Positions 47,361 to 56,457 of a DNA stretch of 64,000 bases are shown here, in pieces. The position numbers and the translations under genes were made by a program. The notes below the pieces were generated by a model. It was not told where the DNA came from and did not search any database. It saw nothing but the letters and a program-made list of their open reading frames with translations. Source of the stretch: Aminobacter aminovorans (GTDB lineage Bacteria; Pseudomonadota; Alphaproteobacteria; Rhizobiales; Rhizobiaceae). The first letter of the stretch is position 1. Every line of letters begins with the position of its first letter. The stretch is from positions 1,482,501 through 1,546,500 of the forward strand of contig NZ_UFSM01000001.1 of NCBI RefSeq assembly GCF_900445235.1, in the 5' to 3' direction.

Positions 47361-48473
47361 ATGACCAAGGCACCCGAGCAGATTCGCCCCGAACCCCGCG
47401 CCGGCATCATGGACATCGCAGCCTATGTCCCCGGCAAGAGCTCCGCTCCGGCAGGCGTCGCCAAGGTCCATAAGCTGTCGTCGAACGAAAATCCGCTCGG
47501 CGCCTCGCCCCATGCGGTCGAGGCCGTCCAGAGGCTTTCGCATAAGATGGAGTATTATCCCGACGGATCGGCGTCACGCCTGAGGCAGGCGATCGCAGCG
47601 ACCCATGGGCTCAACCCTGCCAACATCCTGTGCACAAACGGCTCCGACGAAGTGCTGGGCCTGCTGTCCCAGAGCTATCTCTCGCCGGGTGACGAGGCCG
47701 TCTACACCGAGCACGGTTTCATGGTCTACAAGATCTATACCCAGGCTGCCGGTGCCACGCCCGTCGTTGCCAGGGAGGATGCCGAGAAGGCCAGCGTCGA
47801 CAACATCATCGCGGCGGTGACGCCGAAGACCAGGATCGTCTTCCTCGCCAACCCGAACAACCCGACCGGCACCTACCTGCCGTTCGAGGAGGTGCGCCGC
47901 CTGCATGCCGCGCTGCCCAAGAACGTGCTGCTCGTCCTCGATGCCGCCTATGCCGAATATGTCCGCCGCAACGACTACGAGTCGGGCGTCGAACTGGTCG
48001 CGGCCAACGAAAACGTCGTCATGACGCGCACCTTCTCCAAGATCCACGGCCTCGGCGGAATGCGCATAGGCTGGATCTATGCGCCGGCGCACATCATCGA
48101 CGTGCTGGAGCGCATGCGCGGTCCCTTCAACGTCAATGCGGCGGCAATCGAAGCCGGCGTCGCGGCGATGGAAGACCGTGGCCATGTCGAGCGCACTGTG
48201 GCGCACAATGCCAAGTGGGCGGAATGGCTGGTTGCCGAGTTCGAAAAGCTTGGCCTGCGCGTCACGCCTTCGGTCGGCAATTTCCTGCTGGTGCACTTCC
48301 CCGATGACGGCAAGCACTCGGCTGCTGCTGCCGACGACTATCTCACGGCGCGCGGCTATATCCTGCGCAGGGTCACCGGCTACGGTTTCCCCAACGCGCT
48401 GCGCATGACCATCGGCACCGAAGAAGCCAATCGCGGCGTCGTTGCCGCCCTCACCGAATTCCTGAAAAGTTGA
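47361..48473 (+). CDS. hisC: Histidinol-phosphate aminotransferase (aromatic-type)
   Basis: A 370-aa fold-type I aminotransferase. [50 protein letters not shown] and [15 protein letters not shown] with the PLP lysine are typical. It makes histidinol phosphate, and copies coupled to tyrC also transaminate aromatic keto acids. ATG 47361 is chosen by conserved N-terminus; the frame begins at 47232. It is followed by tyrC 3 nt later, the common rhizobial pair, which fits a role in phenylalanine/tyrosine synthesis. Confidence 0.92.
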   Translation: MTKAPEQIRPEPRAGIMDIAAYVPGKSSAPAGVAKVHKLSSNENPLGASPHAVEAVQRLSHKMEYYPDGSASRLRQAIAATHGLNPANILCTNGSDEVLGLLSQSYLSPGDEAVYTEHGFMVYKIYTQAAGATPVVAREDAEKASVDNIIAAVTPKTRIVFLANPNNPTGTYLPFEEVRRLHAALPKNVLLVLDAAYAEYVRRNDYESGVELVAANENVVMTRTFSKIHGLGGMRIGWIYAPAHIIDVLERMRGPFNVNAAAIEAGVAAMEDRGHVERTVAHNAKWAEWLVAEFEKLGLRVTPSVGNFLLVHFPDDGKHSAAAADDYLTARGYILRRVTGYGFPNALRMTIGTEEANRGVVAALTEFLKS

Positions 48474-48476
48474 CCA

Positions 48477-49412
48477 ATGTCCCAACCTCTCTTTGAAAAG
48501 ATCGCCCTCGTCGGCATCGGCCTGATCGGCTCGTCGCTGGCCCGTGTCATCCGCCGTGAAGGGCTTGCCCATCACATCGCCATCTCCACCCGCAGCGCAG
48601 CTACGCTCGCCCGTACCGAGGAACTCGGCCTCGGCGACAGCTACTCGACAGATGCCAAGGTGGTGGTGAAGGATGCCGACCTCGTCATCGTCTCGGTGCC
48701 GGTCGGCTCCTCGGAAGCGGTGGCTGTCGACATCGCTTCAGCGCTGAAGCCGGGCGCCATCCTCACCGACGTCGGCTCCACAAAGGCCTCCGTCATCGCG
48801 CAGATGGCCCCGCACGTCCCGGCGGGCGTGCACTTCATCCCCGGCCACCCGCTGGCCGGTACCGAGAAGTCGGGTCCGGATGCGGGTTTCGCCGAGCTGT
48901 TCGAGAACCGCTGGTGCATCTTCACACCGCTGCCCGATACCGATCCGGTGGCGCTGGACAAGCTGTCGGAGTTCTGGCGCCGCTGCGGCTCCAACATCGA
49001 CACGATGGACCCTGAGCATCACGACATGACGCTCGCCATCGTCTCGCACCTGCCGCACATCATCGCCTACAACATCGTCGGCACCGCCGACGATCTGGAG
49101 TCGGTGACCAAGTCGGAAGTCATCAAGTACTCGGCCTCGGGTTTCCGCGACTTCACCCGTCTGGCGGCTTCCGATCCGACGATGTGGCGCGACGTCTGCC
49201 TGCACAACAAGGATGCGATCCTCGAAATGCTGGCGCGGTTCTCCGAAGACCTGGCTTCGCTGCAGCGGGCGATCCGCTGGGGCGACGGCGACAAGCTGTT
49301 CGAGATGTTCACCCGCACCCGCGCCATCCGCCGCTCGATCATCGACGCCGGCCAGGAAGTCGACGTGCCGAACTTCGGCCGCGAGGCGATCGAGCATCCG
49401 GTTAAGGGGTAG
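48477..49412 (+). CDS. tyrC: Prephenate/arogenate dehydrogenase
   Basis: A 311-aa NAD(P) dehydrogenase for tyrosine synthesis, oxidatively decarboxylating prephenate or arogenate. The dinucleotide motif is VGIGLIGSSLA (12-22); GHPLAGTEKSGPDAG carries the conserved His, and HHDMTLAIVSHLPHIIAYNI the catalytic region. No chorismate mutase or ACT domain is fused. ATG 48477 is 3 nt after hisC. Confidence 0.92.
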   Translation: MSQPLFEKIALVGIGLIGSSLARVIRREGLAHHIAISTRSAATLARTEELGLGDSYSTDAKVVVKDADLVIVSVPVGSSEAVAVDIASALKPGAILTDVGSTKASVIAQMAPHVPAGVHFIPGHPLAGTEKSGPDAGFAELFENRWCIFTPLPDTDPVALDKLSEFWRRCGSNIDTMDPEHHDMTLAIVSHLPHIIAYNIVGTADDLESVTKSEVIKYSASGFRDFTRLAASDPTMWRDVCLHNKDAILEMLARFSEDLASLQRAIRWGDGDKLFEMFTRTRAIRRSIIDAGQEVDVPNFGREAIEHPVKG

Positions 49413-49453
49413 GGGAATAGGGGATCGCCCTCCCTTACTCCCTAATCCCCTAC
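49409..49453. terminator. Inverted repeat between convergent tyrC and DUF2125 genes
   Basis: The arms gtaggggaatagggg (49409-49423) and tccctaatcccctac (49439-49453) pair imperfectly over a 15-nt loop. It covers the tyrC stop and reaches within 5 bp of the DUF2125 stop, so it is a likely shared terminator. Confidence 0.6.
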
Positions 49454-49457
49454 TGCC

Positions 49458-50456
49458 TTAATCAACCGCCGGCACCATGCCGAGCGGAATGAAGCCCAGC
49501 ATCGCCTTGCCCTTGACGATCTTCAGCGGCAGGGTCGGGGCGTTGCCGAGCAGCGCGAGGCCGGTGAACGCGGTCTCGAACTGTTTGCTCTGCTCGGGGA
49601 TGACCTGAGACAGGATGCGCGAGAGCTCGCGCGGGTTCTGGATCGTCACCTTGAGATCCGCATCGATCAGCCCATCGTCGCCGACCGACCATGGGCCGCT
49701 GAGTGCGACGCCGGTCGTACCGCCCGTCGTCAGCGTCAGCGAGCGAATGCTGCCCGACTGGCCGCGCAGCACCGGCTGCCTGCTCTCCACAAGCGCGACA
49801 CCATTGTTCAGCGAGGTGTCGGCGCTGCCGTCGAGCTTGGGCAGCGTGCGGCCACCTATTGCCTGCGGGTCGATCTGGAGACCGGTGAAGGTGCCGGCAA
49901 GATCGATGTTGGCGCCATTCGGGCGCAGATGCGTCTGCGTCTGCTCGGCGGTGAACAGCGGCTTTGCAACGCCGTCGATGAACGCCGCCTGGCCGGACAG
50001 CTTGCGCGTTTCGACCGAAATCCGTTCGGGAAGGGGTTTGGCGATGCGGGTGCTGGCGTGCAGCAGGTCCCAATCGAACTGCAGTTGCGGCAGGTCGGGC
50101 GCGTTGATCCTGAGCGGGCCGTCAATCTCCAGCACCGAGTGCATCGGCTGGTAGACCTGGGCGGCGGTGCGGAAACTGCCGGCGCTCGCCGAAATCCTGC
50201 GGCCGGAATCCTCATAGTCCAGCCGGTCGCAGAATAGCCCGATGCGGAATGGAAAGCCCTTGATCTCGGGGTTGGCGCATTCGAGCGACACGCCATCGCG
50301 GTTGACGCCGGCGATCGCCTTGCGCACCTCGCTTTCGGCCTTTCCGGCGAACCAGAACCATCCGGCGCTATAGCCACCGAACAGAAGCACGATGAAAAGC
50401 CCGAGCCACATGAAGCGGCGGCTGGAATTCGGTCTTGGTTCCTGACTTGACGGCAT
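49458..50456 (-). CDS. DUF2125 domain-containing protein
   Basis: A 332-aa protein with one N-terminal transmembrane helix (FMWLGLFIVLLFGGYSAGWFWF) and a periplasmic rest. The DUF2125 pattern is visible: VRKAIAGVNRDGVSLECANPEIKGFPFRIGLFCDRL, then beta-rich segments AGTFTGLQIDPQAIGGRTLPKLDG and the C-terminal FIPLGMVPAVD. Family members are common in Rhizobiales and of unknown function, perhaps like AsmA-type lipid/envelope proteins. It is divergent from the gamma-glutamylcyclotransferase gene with a 56-bp gap. Confidence 0.87.
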   Translation of the reverse strand: MPSSQEPRPNSSRRFMWLGLFIVLLFGGYSAGWFWFAGKAESEVRKAIAGVNRDGVSLECANPEIKGFPFRIGLFCDRLDYEDSGRRISASAGSFRTAAQVYQPMHSVLEIDGPLRINAPDLPQLQFDWDLLHASTRIAKPLPERISVETRKLSGQAAFIDGVAKPLFTAEQTQTHLRPNGANIDLAGTFTGLQIDPQAIGGRTLPKLDGSADTSLNNGVALVESRQPVLRGQSGSIRSLTLTTGGTTGVALSGPWSVGDDGLIDADLKVTIQNPRELSRILSQVIPEQSKQFETAFTGLALLGNAPTLPLKIVKGKAMLGFIPLGMVPAVD

Positions 50457-50512
50457 GCTTGGGCTCTCGCTAACGCGGTTCTGTTCACCGCGATCACCAA
50501 CAGGCTGGCGAT

Positions 50513-51037
50513 ATGGGCGATTTTTGGGTTTTTGGCTACGGTTCGCTGATGTGGCGGCCAGGTTTCGCGCATATCGAGACGCGCCGTGCCCGGCTGATGG
50601 GCTTTCGCCGCTCGCTCTGCATCCGTTCCTGGGTCCATCGCGGCACCGAGCAGCGCCCCGGCCTGGTGCTCGGCCTCGACCGCGGCGGCTCCTGCGTCGG
50701 CCTCGCCTTCCGCGTGCCGGGCGATCTCAGGGACGAGGTGCTAGCCTATCTGCGTGAGCGTGAACTGGTCACCAGCGTCTATCTCGAACGCCAACTGGCA
50801 ATAGAGCTCGACCAGGGCGAAAAGGTCGAGGCGGTCTGCTACATCGCCGACCGCAAGCACCACCAGTATGCCGGCAATCTCGACGCGGCCCACGCCGCCG
50901 AAATCGTCGGTGGCGCCGTCGGTCAGTCGGGCCGCAACGAAGACTATGTGGTCAGCACCGTCGAGCATCTCAAGGCGCTCGGCATTCGCGACCACTGGCT
51001 CGAAGAAGTGGCGCGGCTCATCGGCAAACAGGCCTGA
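50513..51037 (+). CDS. Gamma-glutamylcyclotransferase (ChaC-like)
   Basis: A 174-aa enzyme: YGSLMWRPGF is the GGCT substrate loop, followed by GFRRSLCIRSWVHRGTEQRPGLVLGLDRGG and VCYIADRKHHQYAG. It cleaves gamma-glutamyl peptides, probably glutathione, to 5-oxoproline. The catalytic Glu appears to be in the region around RERELVTSVYLE. Start ATG 50513. It is followed by ada 69 bp later on the same strand; joint transcription possible. Confidence 0.87.
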   Translation: MGDFWVFGYGSLMWRPGFAHIETRRARLMGFRRSLCIRSWVHRGTEQRPGLVLGLDRGGSCVGLAFRVPGDLRDEVLAYLRERELVTSVYLERQLAIELDQGEKVEAVCYIADRKHHQYAGNLDAAHAAEIVGGAVGQSGRNEDYVVSTVEHLKALGIRDHWLEEVARLIGKQA

Positions 51038-51106
51038 TGTCAGGAGGGCAAAATCGACGCCCGATTTTCGGCGGCGCGCCCGGCGGAGACGCGCTAAGGA
51101 TCAACC

Positions 51107-52162
51107 ATGCTGTTCCAACGCCCCGATGACGACACGCTCTACGATGCATTGATTGCCCGTGATGCAGGCTATGACGGCTTTGCCTATGTCGGCGTGCGGA
51201 CGACCGGCGTCTTCTGCCGGTTGACCTGTTCCGCCCGCAAGCCCAGACGCGAGAACGTGCAGTTTTTCGACACCACGGCCGAATGCCTGCATGCCGGCTT
51301 CAGGCCTTGCCTGCGCTGCCGGCCGATGATGGGCTCGGGCGAAGCGGAGCCATTGGTCGCAACGCTGGTCGAAGCACTCGAACGCGAGCCGGAGCGGCGC
51401 TGGCTGGAAGCCGACATCGTTGCCATGGGCCTCGATGCCTCGACAGTGCGCCGCGCCTTCAAGCGTCGTTTCGGCATGAGCTTTCTCGAAATGGCGCGGC
51501 TGCGCCGGTTGGGGCAGGCGGCGGAACGGCTGATGTCAGGTGACAGCGTCGTCGGCGCGCAGGTCGAGGCGGGTTTCGATTCCGGCAGCGGATTTCGCGC
51601 GGCTGTCACCCGGCTGCTTGGCGAGGCGCCGGCCAAGCTGCGCGGCAAGACCATGCTCAAGGCCGACTGGATCGAGACGCCCATCGGCCCGATGATCGCC
51701 ATCGCCGACCAACACGCCCTGCACATTCTCGAATTCCTCGAGCGCAAGGCGCTGGCGACAGAGGTGCGCAAGCTGCAGGCGGTCACCGGTTCGGCAATAG
51801 CCTTCGGCAGGGCGGCACCGATCGACCAGATCGAGGCGGAACTCTCCGCCTATTTCGCGGGCACATCTGCAGAGTTCGCCACTCGGCTTGCGCCGCAGGG
51901 CACGTCCTTCGAGCGTCAGGTCTGGGATGGCCTGCGCCGCGTTCCGGCAGGTGTCTCGGTGACCTATTCCGGTCTTGCCGCCGAGATCGGCAATCCCGCA
52001 GCCGTACGTGCGGTCGGCCGCGCCAACGGCGCCAACCCGATCGCCATCGTCATTCCGTGCCACAGGGTCGTCGGCGCCAGCGGTGATCTGACAGGTTATG
52101 GCGGCGGCCTCTGGCGCAAGCGCTGGCTGCTCGAACACGAGCGGCGCATGACTGCTGGTTAG
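51107..52162 (+). CDS. ada: Bifunctional DNA repair regulator Ada
   Basis: A 351-aa protein with the zinc-binding methyl-phosphotriester domain (C37, C41, C68, C71; C37 the methyl acceptor), an AraC helix-turn-helix region at about 85-180, and a C-terminal O6-methylguanine methyltransferase with acceptor C318 in IPCHRV. It repairs alkylated DNA and, once methylated, activates the adaptive-response genes. Lengths and cysteine spacing match E. coli Ada. ATG 51107 is clear. The gene closes convergent with plsC. Confidence 0.94.
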   Translation: MLFQRPDDDTLYDALIARDAGYDGFAYVGVRTTGVFCRLTCSARKPRRENVQFFDTTAECLHAGFRPCLRCRPMMGSGEAEPLVATLVEALEREPERRWLEADIVAMGLDASTVRRAFKRRFGMSFLEMARLRRLGQAAERLMSGDSVVGAQVEAGFDSGSGFRAAVTRLLGEAPAKLRGKTMLKADWIETPIGPMIAIADQHALHILEFLERKALATEVRKLQAVTGSAIAFGRAAPIDQIEAELSAYFAGTSAEFATRLAPQGTSFERQVWDGLRRVPAGVSVTYSGLAAEIGNPAAVRAVGRANGANPIAIVIPCHRVVGASGDLTGYGGGLWRKRWLLEHERRMTAG

Positions 52163-52173
52163 CCAGCCGGTAG

Positions 52174-52962
52174 CTAGCCGACCTCGATACCCAGTTCCTT
52201 CAACCGCTTCACCGCCGTCGGCGGCATCGGCGGTGGATTTTTCGAGGTTGCTGCTTCGATCAGGAATTCGTCGCAGGCGGCCTCCGTCTCTGAAATCAGG
52301 CGCTGCATGAATTCCTCGCGCGTGAGGCCCGCAGGGATCGGCTTCAGGAAACGTGCCTTGATTGTGCCGGGGAAGCGCAGGAACTTGCGGCGGGGCCAGT
52401 ACAGGCCGGCGACATGGGCGACCGGGACCACGGGCATGTTGAGCGCCGCATAGAGCTCGGCGATGCCCCATTTGTAGGCCGGCTCGTCGCCGGGGGCGCG
52501 GCGGGTGCCTTCGGGGTAGATGATCAACTGGCGATCATTCTGCATTTCCCGGCGGGTTGCCACCACCACCGCCTTCAGTGCTGCCGAGCGCTTGCCGCGA
52601 TTGACCGGGATCATCTTCATCTTGGCGATGTACCAGCCGAAGAACGGGATCCACATCAGCTCGCGCTTGAGGATGTAGAGCGGGTCGCGCAGATAGGGGA
52701 AAAAGGCGATGGCATCCCAGAAGGACTGGTGCTTTGGCGCCAGGATGAACGAACCCGCAGGCAGGTTCTCAAGCCCCGTTACCTCGCTTTTCGTTCCCGC
52801 GATCTTCTCCTGAAGCCACAGGCTCGAACGCGCCCAGAATTTGGGCACCAGCCAGGCGCGGTGGCGTGGCGACAGGAAGTAGTAGGGCGTCCAGACGATC
52901 ATCTGGACGATCAGGCTGACATAAAAGACGAAGTTGAACGCCAGCGAGCGGATATGGAGCAT
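52174..52962 (-). CDS. plsC: 1-acyl-sn-glycerol-3-phosphate acyltransferase
   Basis: A 262-aa acyltransferase that makes phosphatidic acid. The catalytic HX4D is H78-QSFWD (APKHQSFWDAI), EGTRR motif IIYPEGTRRAPG, and PVVPVAHVAG. An N-terminal hydrophobic helix anchors it at the inner membrane. Length fits PlsC. It is convergent with ada at an 11-bp gap. The 119 bp to YdcF on the same strand hold no gene. Confidence 0.93.
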   Translation of the reverse strand: MLHIRSLAFNFVFYVSLIVQMIVWTPYYFLSPRHRAWLVPKFWARSSLWLQEKIAGTKSEVTGLENLPAGSFILAPKHQSFWDAIAFFPYLRDPLYILKRELMWIPFFGWYIAKMKMIPVNRGKRSAALKAVVVATRREMQNDRQLIIYPEGTRRAPGDEPAYKWGIAELYAALNMPVVPVAHVAGLYWPRRKFLRFPGTIKARFLKPIPAGLTREEFMQRLISETEAACDEFLIEAATSKNPPPMPPTAVKRLKELGIEVG

Positions 52963-53081
52963 TGGTGAGGAGCGCCTGAAGGACGGGGATTTCGCCGTTG
53001 GTTACACCAAGCCGGCCGAAAAGGAAAACGCCGCTTCGCGCACAATCGGTTTTTGCGCGGGCCGGCTTTTGTGCCGGAAAG

Positions 53082-53789
53082 TTATTCGGCGGCGGCCTGG
53101 ACCACGACCATGCCGTCCGAGGTCGGCTTGACCGGCACGATGCCGCGTGCCAGCGCCAGCAGGTACTTGTTGTACTCGGTGAACAGTACGCGGAACGCCT
53201 CGGGCTTGGTCAGCCAGCGACCTTCGCCAAGCTTGGAGTTGACGACCGGGTAGGGCTCCAGGCTGGCCTTGCGCAGCAGGCGGCCCATTTCCAGCATGCT
53301 GCGCGGCATGTGGTAATTGTTGGTGACGAGGATGACGCGGGCATAGTCGTGGCTTTCAACCCATTTGGCGCTTTCCTCGGCATTGCCGATGGTGTCGAGC
53401 GCGGCGCGGTCGATGTCGACCCGGTTGAACAGCGACTTGTCGCTGCGCGTCGCCAGCTGCAGTTGCCGGCGCGTCGCCGCGGGGTGGACGCCGCTGATCA
53501 GCAGGCGTTCGCCCTTTCCGGCCTTGAGCAGGTCGAGCGCCGCGTCCAGCCGCGATTGGCCGCCGGTCAAAACGATGATGGCGTCGGCCTTGGCGGGGTT
53601 GGCAGGTGTGGTCAGGCTGCTGACATGGGTCGCAAACAGCGCGAAGCCGCCGGTGAAGATGACGGCAGCGGCGACCAGGATGAACAGTATGCGGCGCAAA
53701 AAAATCATTCTCCGGCGCGGCTTGAGCCCAGCCGGGTAGAATTTTCTTTCCGAAACCGTCCCCGATGCGGCGAGCGCGTTCTGACCCAT
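53082..53789 (-). CDS. YdcF family (DUF218) membrane protein
   Basis: About 235 aa with one N-terminal helix (IFLRRILFILVAAAVIFTGGFALF) and a DUF218 domain: ADAIIVLTGGQSRLDAALDLL, LISGVHPAATRR, ESAKWVESHDYARVILVTNNYHMPRSML and YNKYLLALARG. DUF218 proteins (SanA, YdcF, ElyC) act in envelope or precursor metabolism, possibly binding nucleotides; no reaction is established. The start could be ATG 53789, GTG 53792 or ATG 53708. It is directly downstream of ftsX on the same strand, a conserved rhizobial order. Confidence 0.85.
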   Translation of the reverse strand: MGQNALAASGTVSERKFYPAGLKPRRRMIFLRRILFILVAAAVIFTGGFALFATHVSSLTTPANPAKADAIIVLTGGQSRLDAALDLLKAGKGERLLISGVHPAATRRQLQLATRSDKSLFNRVDIDRAALDTIGNAEESAKWVESHDYARVILVTNNYHMPRSMLEMGRLLRKASLEPYPVVNSKLGEGRWLTKPEAFRVLFTEYNKYLLALARGIVPVKPTSDGMVVVQAAAE

Positions 53790-53872
53790 CACGAAACCAT
53801 GGTTACGCAGGGAATGAGGCTTTTGCAGCGCCTATCTAAGCACATTCTGCAACAAATTGACATCATCGGTGA

Positions 53873-54889
53873 TCACATCCTCTCCGGATGCTGCACGTCG
53901 ATGTCGCCAAGATAGCTGACGACGGTGAAATGCGATGTCGCAGCCGTCAGCGCACCGATGACCGCAACGATCACGGCGACGCCGAGATAGCCGTTCACGC
54001 CGATGGCGAAATTGCCGAACAGTGCTGTTGCCTGGTCTGCTTCGGGGGTCGCAAGATTGAGCGACGACCACCACGAAAAGATGATGAAGACCACCACCGC
54101 GGCAACGCCACCGGCGGCAGCGCCCTTCATGCCGGTGAGCAGGAAATGGCGACGGAATTCGCTGGCGATGAAATTGGCCTCGGCGCCGACGAAATGCAGC
54201 ACCTCGATGATGTGGCCGTTGCCGGCCATGGCGCCGCGCGTCGCAAACACCACCGACAGGATCGTCGCTGCCAGCATCAGCACCAGCACGCCGGTGCCGA
54301 TGGTGACGGTCGTGCGCGCCATCGCCACCAGCCGGTCGACCCAGGTGCGGTGATCGTCGAGCGTTGCGGTCGGTACCTTGGGCGTGATCGCCTGGCGCAT
54401 CGCACCGAAATCGGGCGGGCTGCTCTGGTCGATGGTGACGATCACCAACCGCGGCACCGGCAGTTCGTCGATGTTCAGCCCCGAGCCGAGCCAGGGTTCG
54501 AGCAGGCGCGCGGTGGCCGCCCGGTCGACGATCTTGGTGCCGCTGACGCCGGCGAACTCGCTGGCAATGCGGGCAGCAGTCTCGAGCGCGGCTTCCATGT
54601 CGAGCCCTTCGGCCGGCTTGATCTGGATCGTCGCTTCGCGTGCTATCTGGTTTTCCCATACCGAGGCGGTGTCGCGCACAAGTGTCACCGCTCCCAGCGT
54701 CAGGCACGACAGGAAGGTCATGATGGCGATGACCAGCACCAGCGCGCGGCCGGCGATGTTCTGCGACGGCACGATCGGTGCGGTCTTGCGCTGCATTCGC
54801 GGCGCCGGCTGCTGCTGCAGCGGCGCATCCTCGAATTCGTCTTCGAACTCCTCGTCGTGGAAGCGGCTGTCGGCTTGGACCTCAGTCAT
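53873..54889 (-). CDS. ftsX: Cell division ABC transporter permease FtsX
   Basis: A 338-aa membrane subunit of the FtsEX complex, which drives septal peptidoglycan hydrolysis from the inner membrane. It has a long acidic N-terminal cytoplasmic tail (about 45 residues, Asp/Glu-rich), helix IAGRALVLVIAIMTFLSCLT, a periplasmic part and three C-terminal helices in the MacB-FtsX fold (VLMLAATILSVVFATRGAM; AAAGGVAAVVVFIIFSWW; GVAVIVAVIGALTAAT). The start ATG overlaps ftsE by 8 bp, which couples them. Confidence 0.93.
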   Translation of the reverse strand: MTEVQADSRFHDEEFEDEFEDAPLQQQPAPRMQRKTAPIVPSQNIAGRALVLVIAIMTFLSCLTLGAVTLVRDTASVWENQIAREATIQIKPAEGLDMEAALETAARIASEFAGVSGTKIVDRAATARLLEPWLGSGLNIDELPVPRLVIVTIDQSSPPDFGAMRQAITPKVPTATLDDHRTWVDRLVAMARTTVTIGTGVLVLMLAATILSVVFATRGAMAGNGHIIEVLHFVGAEANFIASEFRRHFLLTGMKGAAAGGVAAVVVFIIFSWWSSLNLATPEADQATALFGNFAIGVNGYLGVAVIVAVIGALTAATSHFTVVSYLGDIDVQHPERM

Positions 54890-55541
54890 AGATGTCGAGC
54901 CTTCCGCCGGCGAGGATCATGCGCCGGGCGTCGACCTGGTCCATCAGGCCGAGATCGTGGGTGGCGATCACCACCGCGGTGCCAAGCCGGTTGAGTTCGA
55001 TGAACAGCCTGAGCAGGCGCCGCGCCAGCGGTGGGTCGACATTGCCGGTCGGCTCGTCGGCTAGCAGGATCTCGGGCTGCTCGATCAGCGCGCGGGCGAT
55101 CGCGGCGCGCTGCTTCTCGCCGCCCGAAAGCACCGGCGGCAGCACATGCATGCGCTCGCCGAGGCCGACCCATTTGAGCAGTTCGGTGACGTCTGTGCGG
55201 TAGCTCGCTTCCTCGCGGCCGCGCACGCGCAACGGCAGCGCCACGTTCTCATAGGTGGTCATGTGGTCGAGCAGGCGGAAATCCTGAAACACCACGCCGA
55301 TGCGCCGGCGCATCAGCGGCAGCTCGGTGCGCGAGATGCGCGAGCGGTCCTTGCCGAAGACGCTGATCAGGCCGCGCGTCGGCTTGAGCGACAGGAACAG
55401 GAGCCGCAGCAGGGTGGTCTTGCCCGCGCCCGAAGGCCCGCTCAGGAACTGGAACGAGCGCTCGGGGATGTGGAAGGAGATGTCACGCAGGATCTCCGGT
55501 CCCATCCCGTATCTGAGGCCGACATTCTCGAAGCGGATCAC
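54882..55541 (-). CDS. ftsE: Cell division ATP-binding protein FtsE
   Basis: A 219-aa ABC ATPase that pairs with FtsX. Walker A GPSGAGKTTLLRLL (33-46 region), signature LSGGEKQRAAIARAL, Walker B ILLADEPTGN. Sequence start IRFENVGLRYG. GTG at 55541 begins the conserved protein; the ribosome site AAGG is 10 nt ahead, and a tandem 18-bp repeat region (55556-55645) lies immediately upstream. Overlaps ftsX. Confidence 0.95.
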   Translation of the reverse strand: MIRFENVGLRYGMGPEILRDISFHIPERSFQFLSGPSGAGKTTLLRLLFLSLKPTRGLISVFGKDRSRISRTELPLMRRRIGVVFQDFRLLDHMTTYENVALPLRVRGREEASYRTDVTELLKWVGLGERMHVLPPVLSGGEKQRAAIARALIEQPEILLADEPTGNVDPPLARRLLRLFIELNRLGTAVVIATHDLGLMDQVDARRMILAGGRLDIYD

Positions 55542-55555
55542 GTGCTGCAGACCTT

Positions 55556-55645
55556 GAACTTGCGAAACATTGGGAACTTACGAAACCCTGGAGACTTGCA
55601 AAGCCCCGGGGACTTGCGAAGCCCTGGGAACTTGCGAATCCACGG
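55556..55645. repeat. 18-bp tandem repeat directly upstream of ftsE
   Basis: Five 18-bp units follow one another: 55556-55573, 55574-55591, 55592-55609, 55610-55627 and 55628-55645. The consensus is gaacttgcgaaaccctgg with one to four changes per unit. A sixth imperfect unit of 19 bp, 55646-55664, follows. The period is three times six, and the minus-strand frame reads as a run of FRKFPG-like hexapeptides, though no start or ribosome site supports translation. The array occupies the ftsE leader; copy number may vary among strains. Confidence 0.85.
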
Positions 55646-55809
55646 AGATTCATCGGGACCCTGGCTGCCCGTTTCTACGAAACGACCATGGGTCCGCATG
55701 GTTAACGGACGGTTAATTTTCCGTCCGGAATGGGGCGCTGGGGCGCCTCGGTGGCGAAGCATTAACCATTTCCGTTTACCCCCTCTCAGTAGAATGTCTA
55801 AGGGGTCTG

Positions 55810-56448
55810 ATGGCTGAGCAGCGGAAAGCACGCCCGGTTTCCGGCGAAATCATGACCGATGACGGCCGCGACACTTCCGCCCAGCCCCAGCGCGCGCCTG
55901 CCTCAGACATCATCGACGCCGATTTCGAGGTCGTGGCGCATGCCGATCGCCGAAACGAATCATCCACCGTCCAACCCGTCTTTGTCAGCCAGCCAGCCAG
56001 TACCGGCGGAATGGAGATGCTGCGGCCAACGCATTCTCGGCGGGACGCTGGGCCCACGCGCGGTGGGCCGATCTTCTGGCTGTCCGGTATCTCATTGGCG
56101 GCAATGGCGTTTTGGGTGGCTGGCGGGCACCAGATGCTGCATGCATCGGCCTTTCCGTTGTCATGGCAGGCGTCCAGCCTGCGCTTGGCCGATGTCGTTT
56201 CGCGCATCGACAGCTCCGGTCGCAAGCCGCTGCTGCTCGTCGATGGCGCTGCCTTCAACGATGGAATCAGCCCGGCATCGCTGCCGCCGATCGTCATTGC
56301 CGTCACCGGTGATGACGGCAAAGTCCTGCGTTACAGGCTGGGGACAGGTACCGTTCCGGTAGCGGCCGGCGCAAGATGGGACTTTTCGAGCCGGCTCGAC
56401 GTGCCTATGAACGGGGTAAAGACCGTTACGGTCGCTTTCTCGGAATAG
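55810..56448 (+). CDS. Membrane protein of unknown function divergent to ftsE
   Basis: A 212-aa protein with a polar 85-residue N-terminus, one helix (PIFWLSGISLAAMAFWVAGG) and a periplasmic domain that resembles a transcriptional or stress-related beta domain (LRLADVVSRIDSSGRKPLLLVDG, VIAVTGDDGKVLRYRLG, SSRLDVPMNGVKTVTVAFSE). In related genomes the corresponding position carries an MJ0042-type zinc-ribbon protein of similar C-terminal form; the zinc ribbon is not seen here. ATG 55810 has AAGGGG 6 nt before it. It lies in front of hpt by 9 bp, so cotranscribed. No function can be assigned. Confidence 0.75.
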   Translation: MAEQRKARPVSGEIMTDDGRDTSAQPQRAPASDIIDADFEVVAHADRRNESSTVQPVFVSQPASTGGMEMLRPTHSRRDAGPTRGGPIFWLSGISLAAMAFWVAGGHQMLHASAFPLSWQASSLRLADVVSRIDSSGRKPLLLVDGAAFNDGISPASLPPIVIAVTGDDGKVLRYRLGTGTVPVAAGARWDFSSRLDVPMNGVKTVTVAFSE

Positions 56449-56457
56449 GATGCTGTC

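Noticed and set aside
55556..55645. CRISPR array
   Set aside because: Units are 18 bp and directly adjacent, with no spacers and no cas genes.
55538..55831. Repeat-encoded minus-strand peptide upstream of ftsE
   Set aside because: No ribosome site; its sequence simply reflects the 18-bp tandem repeat.
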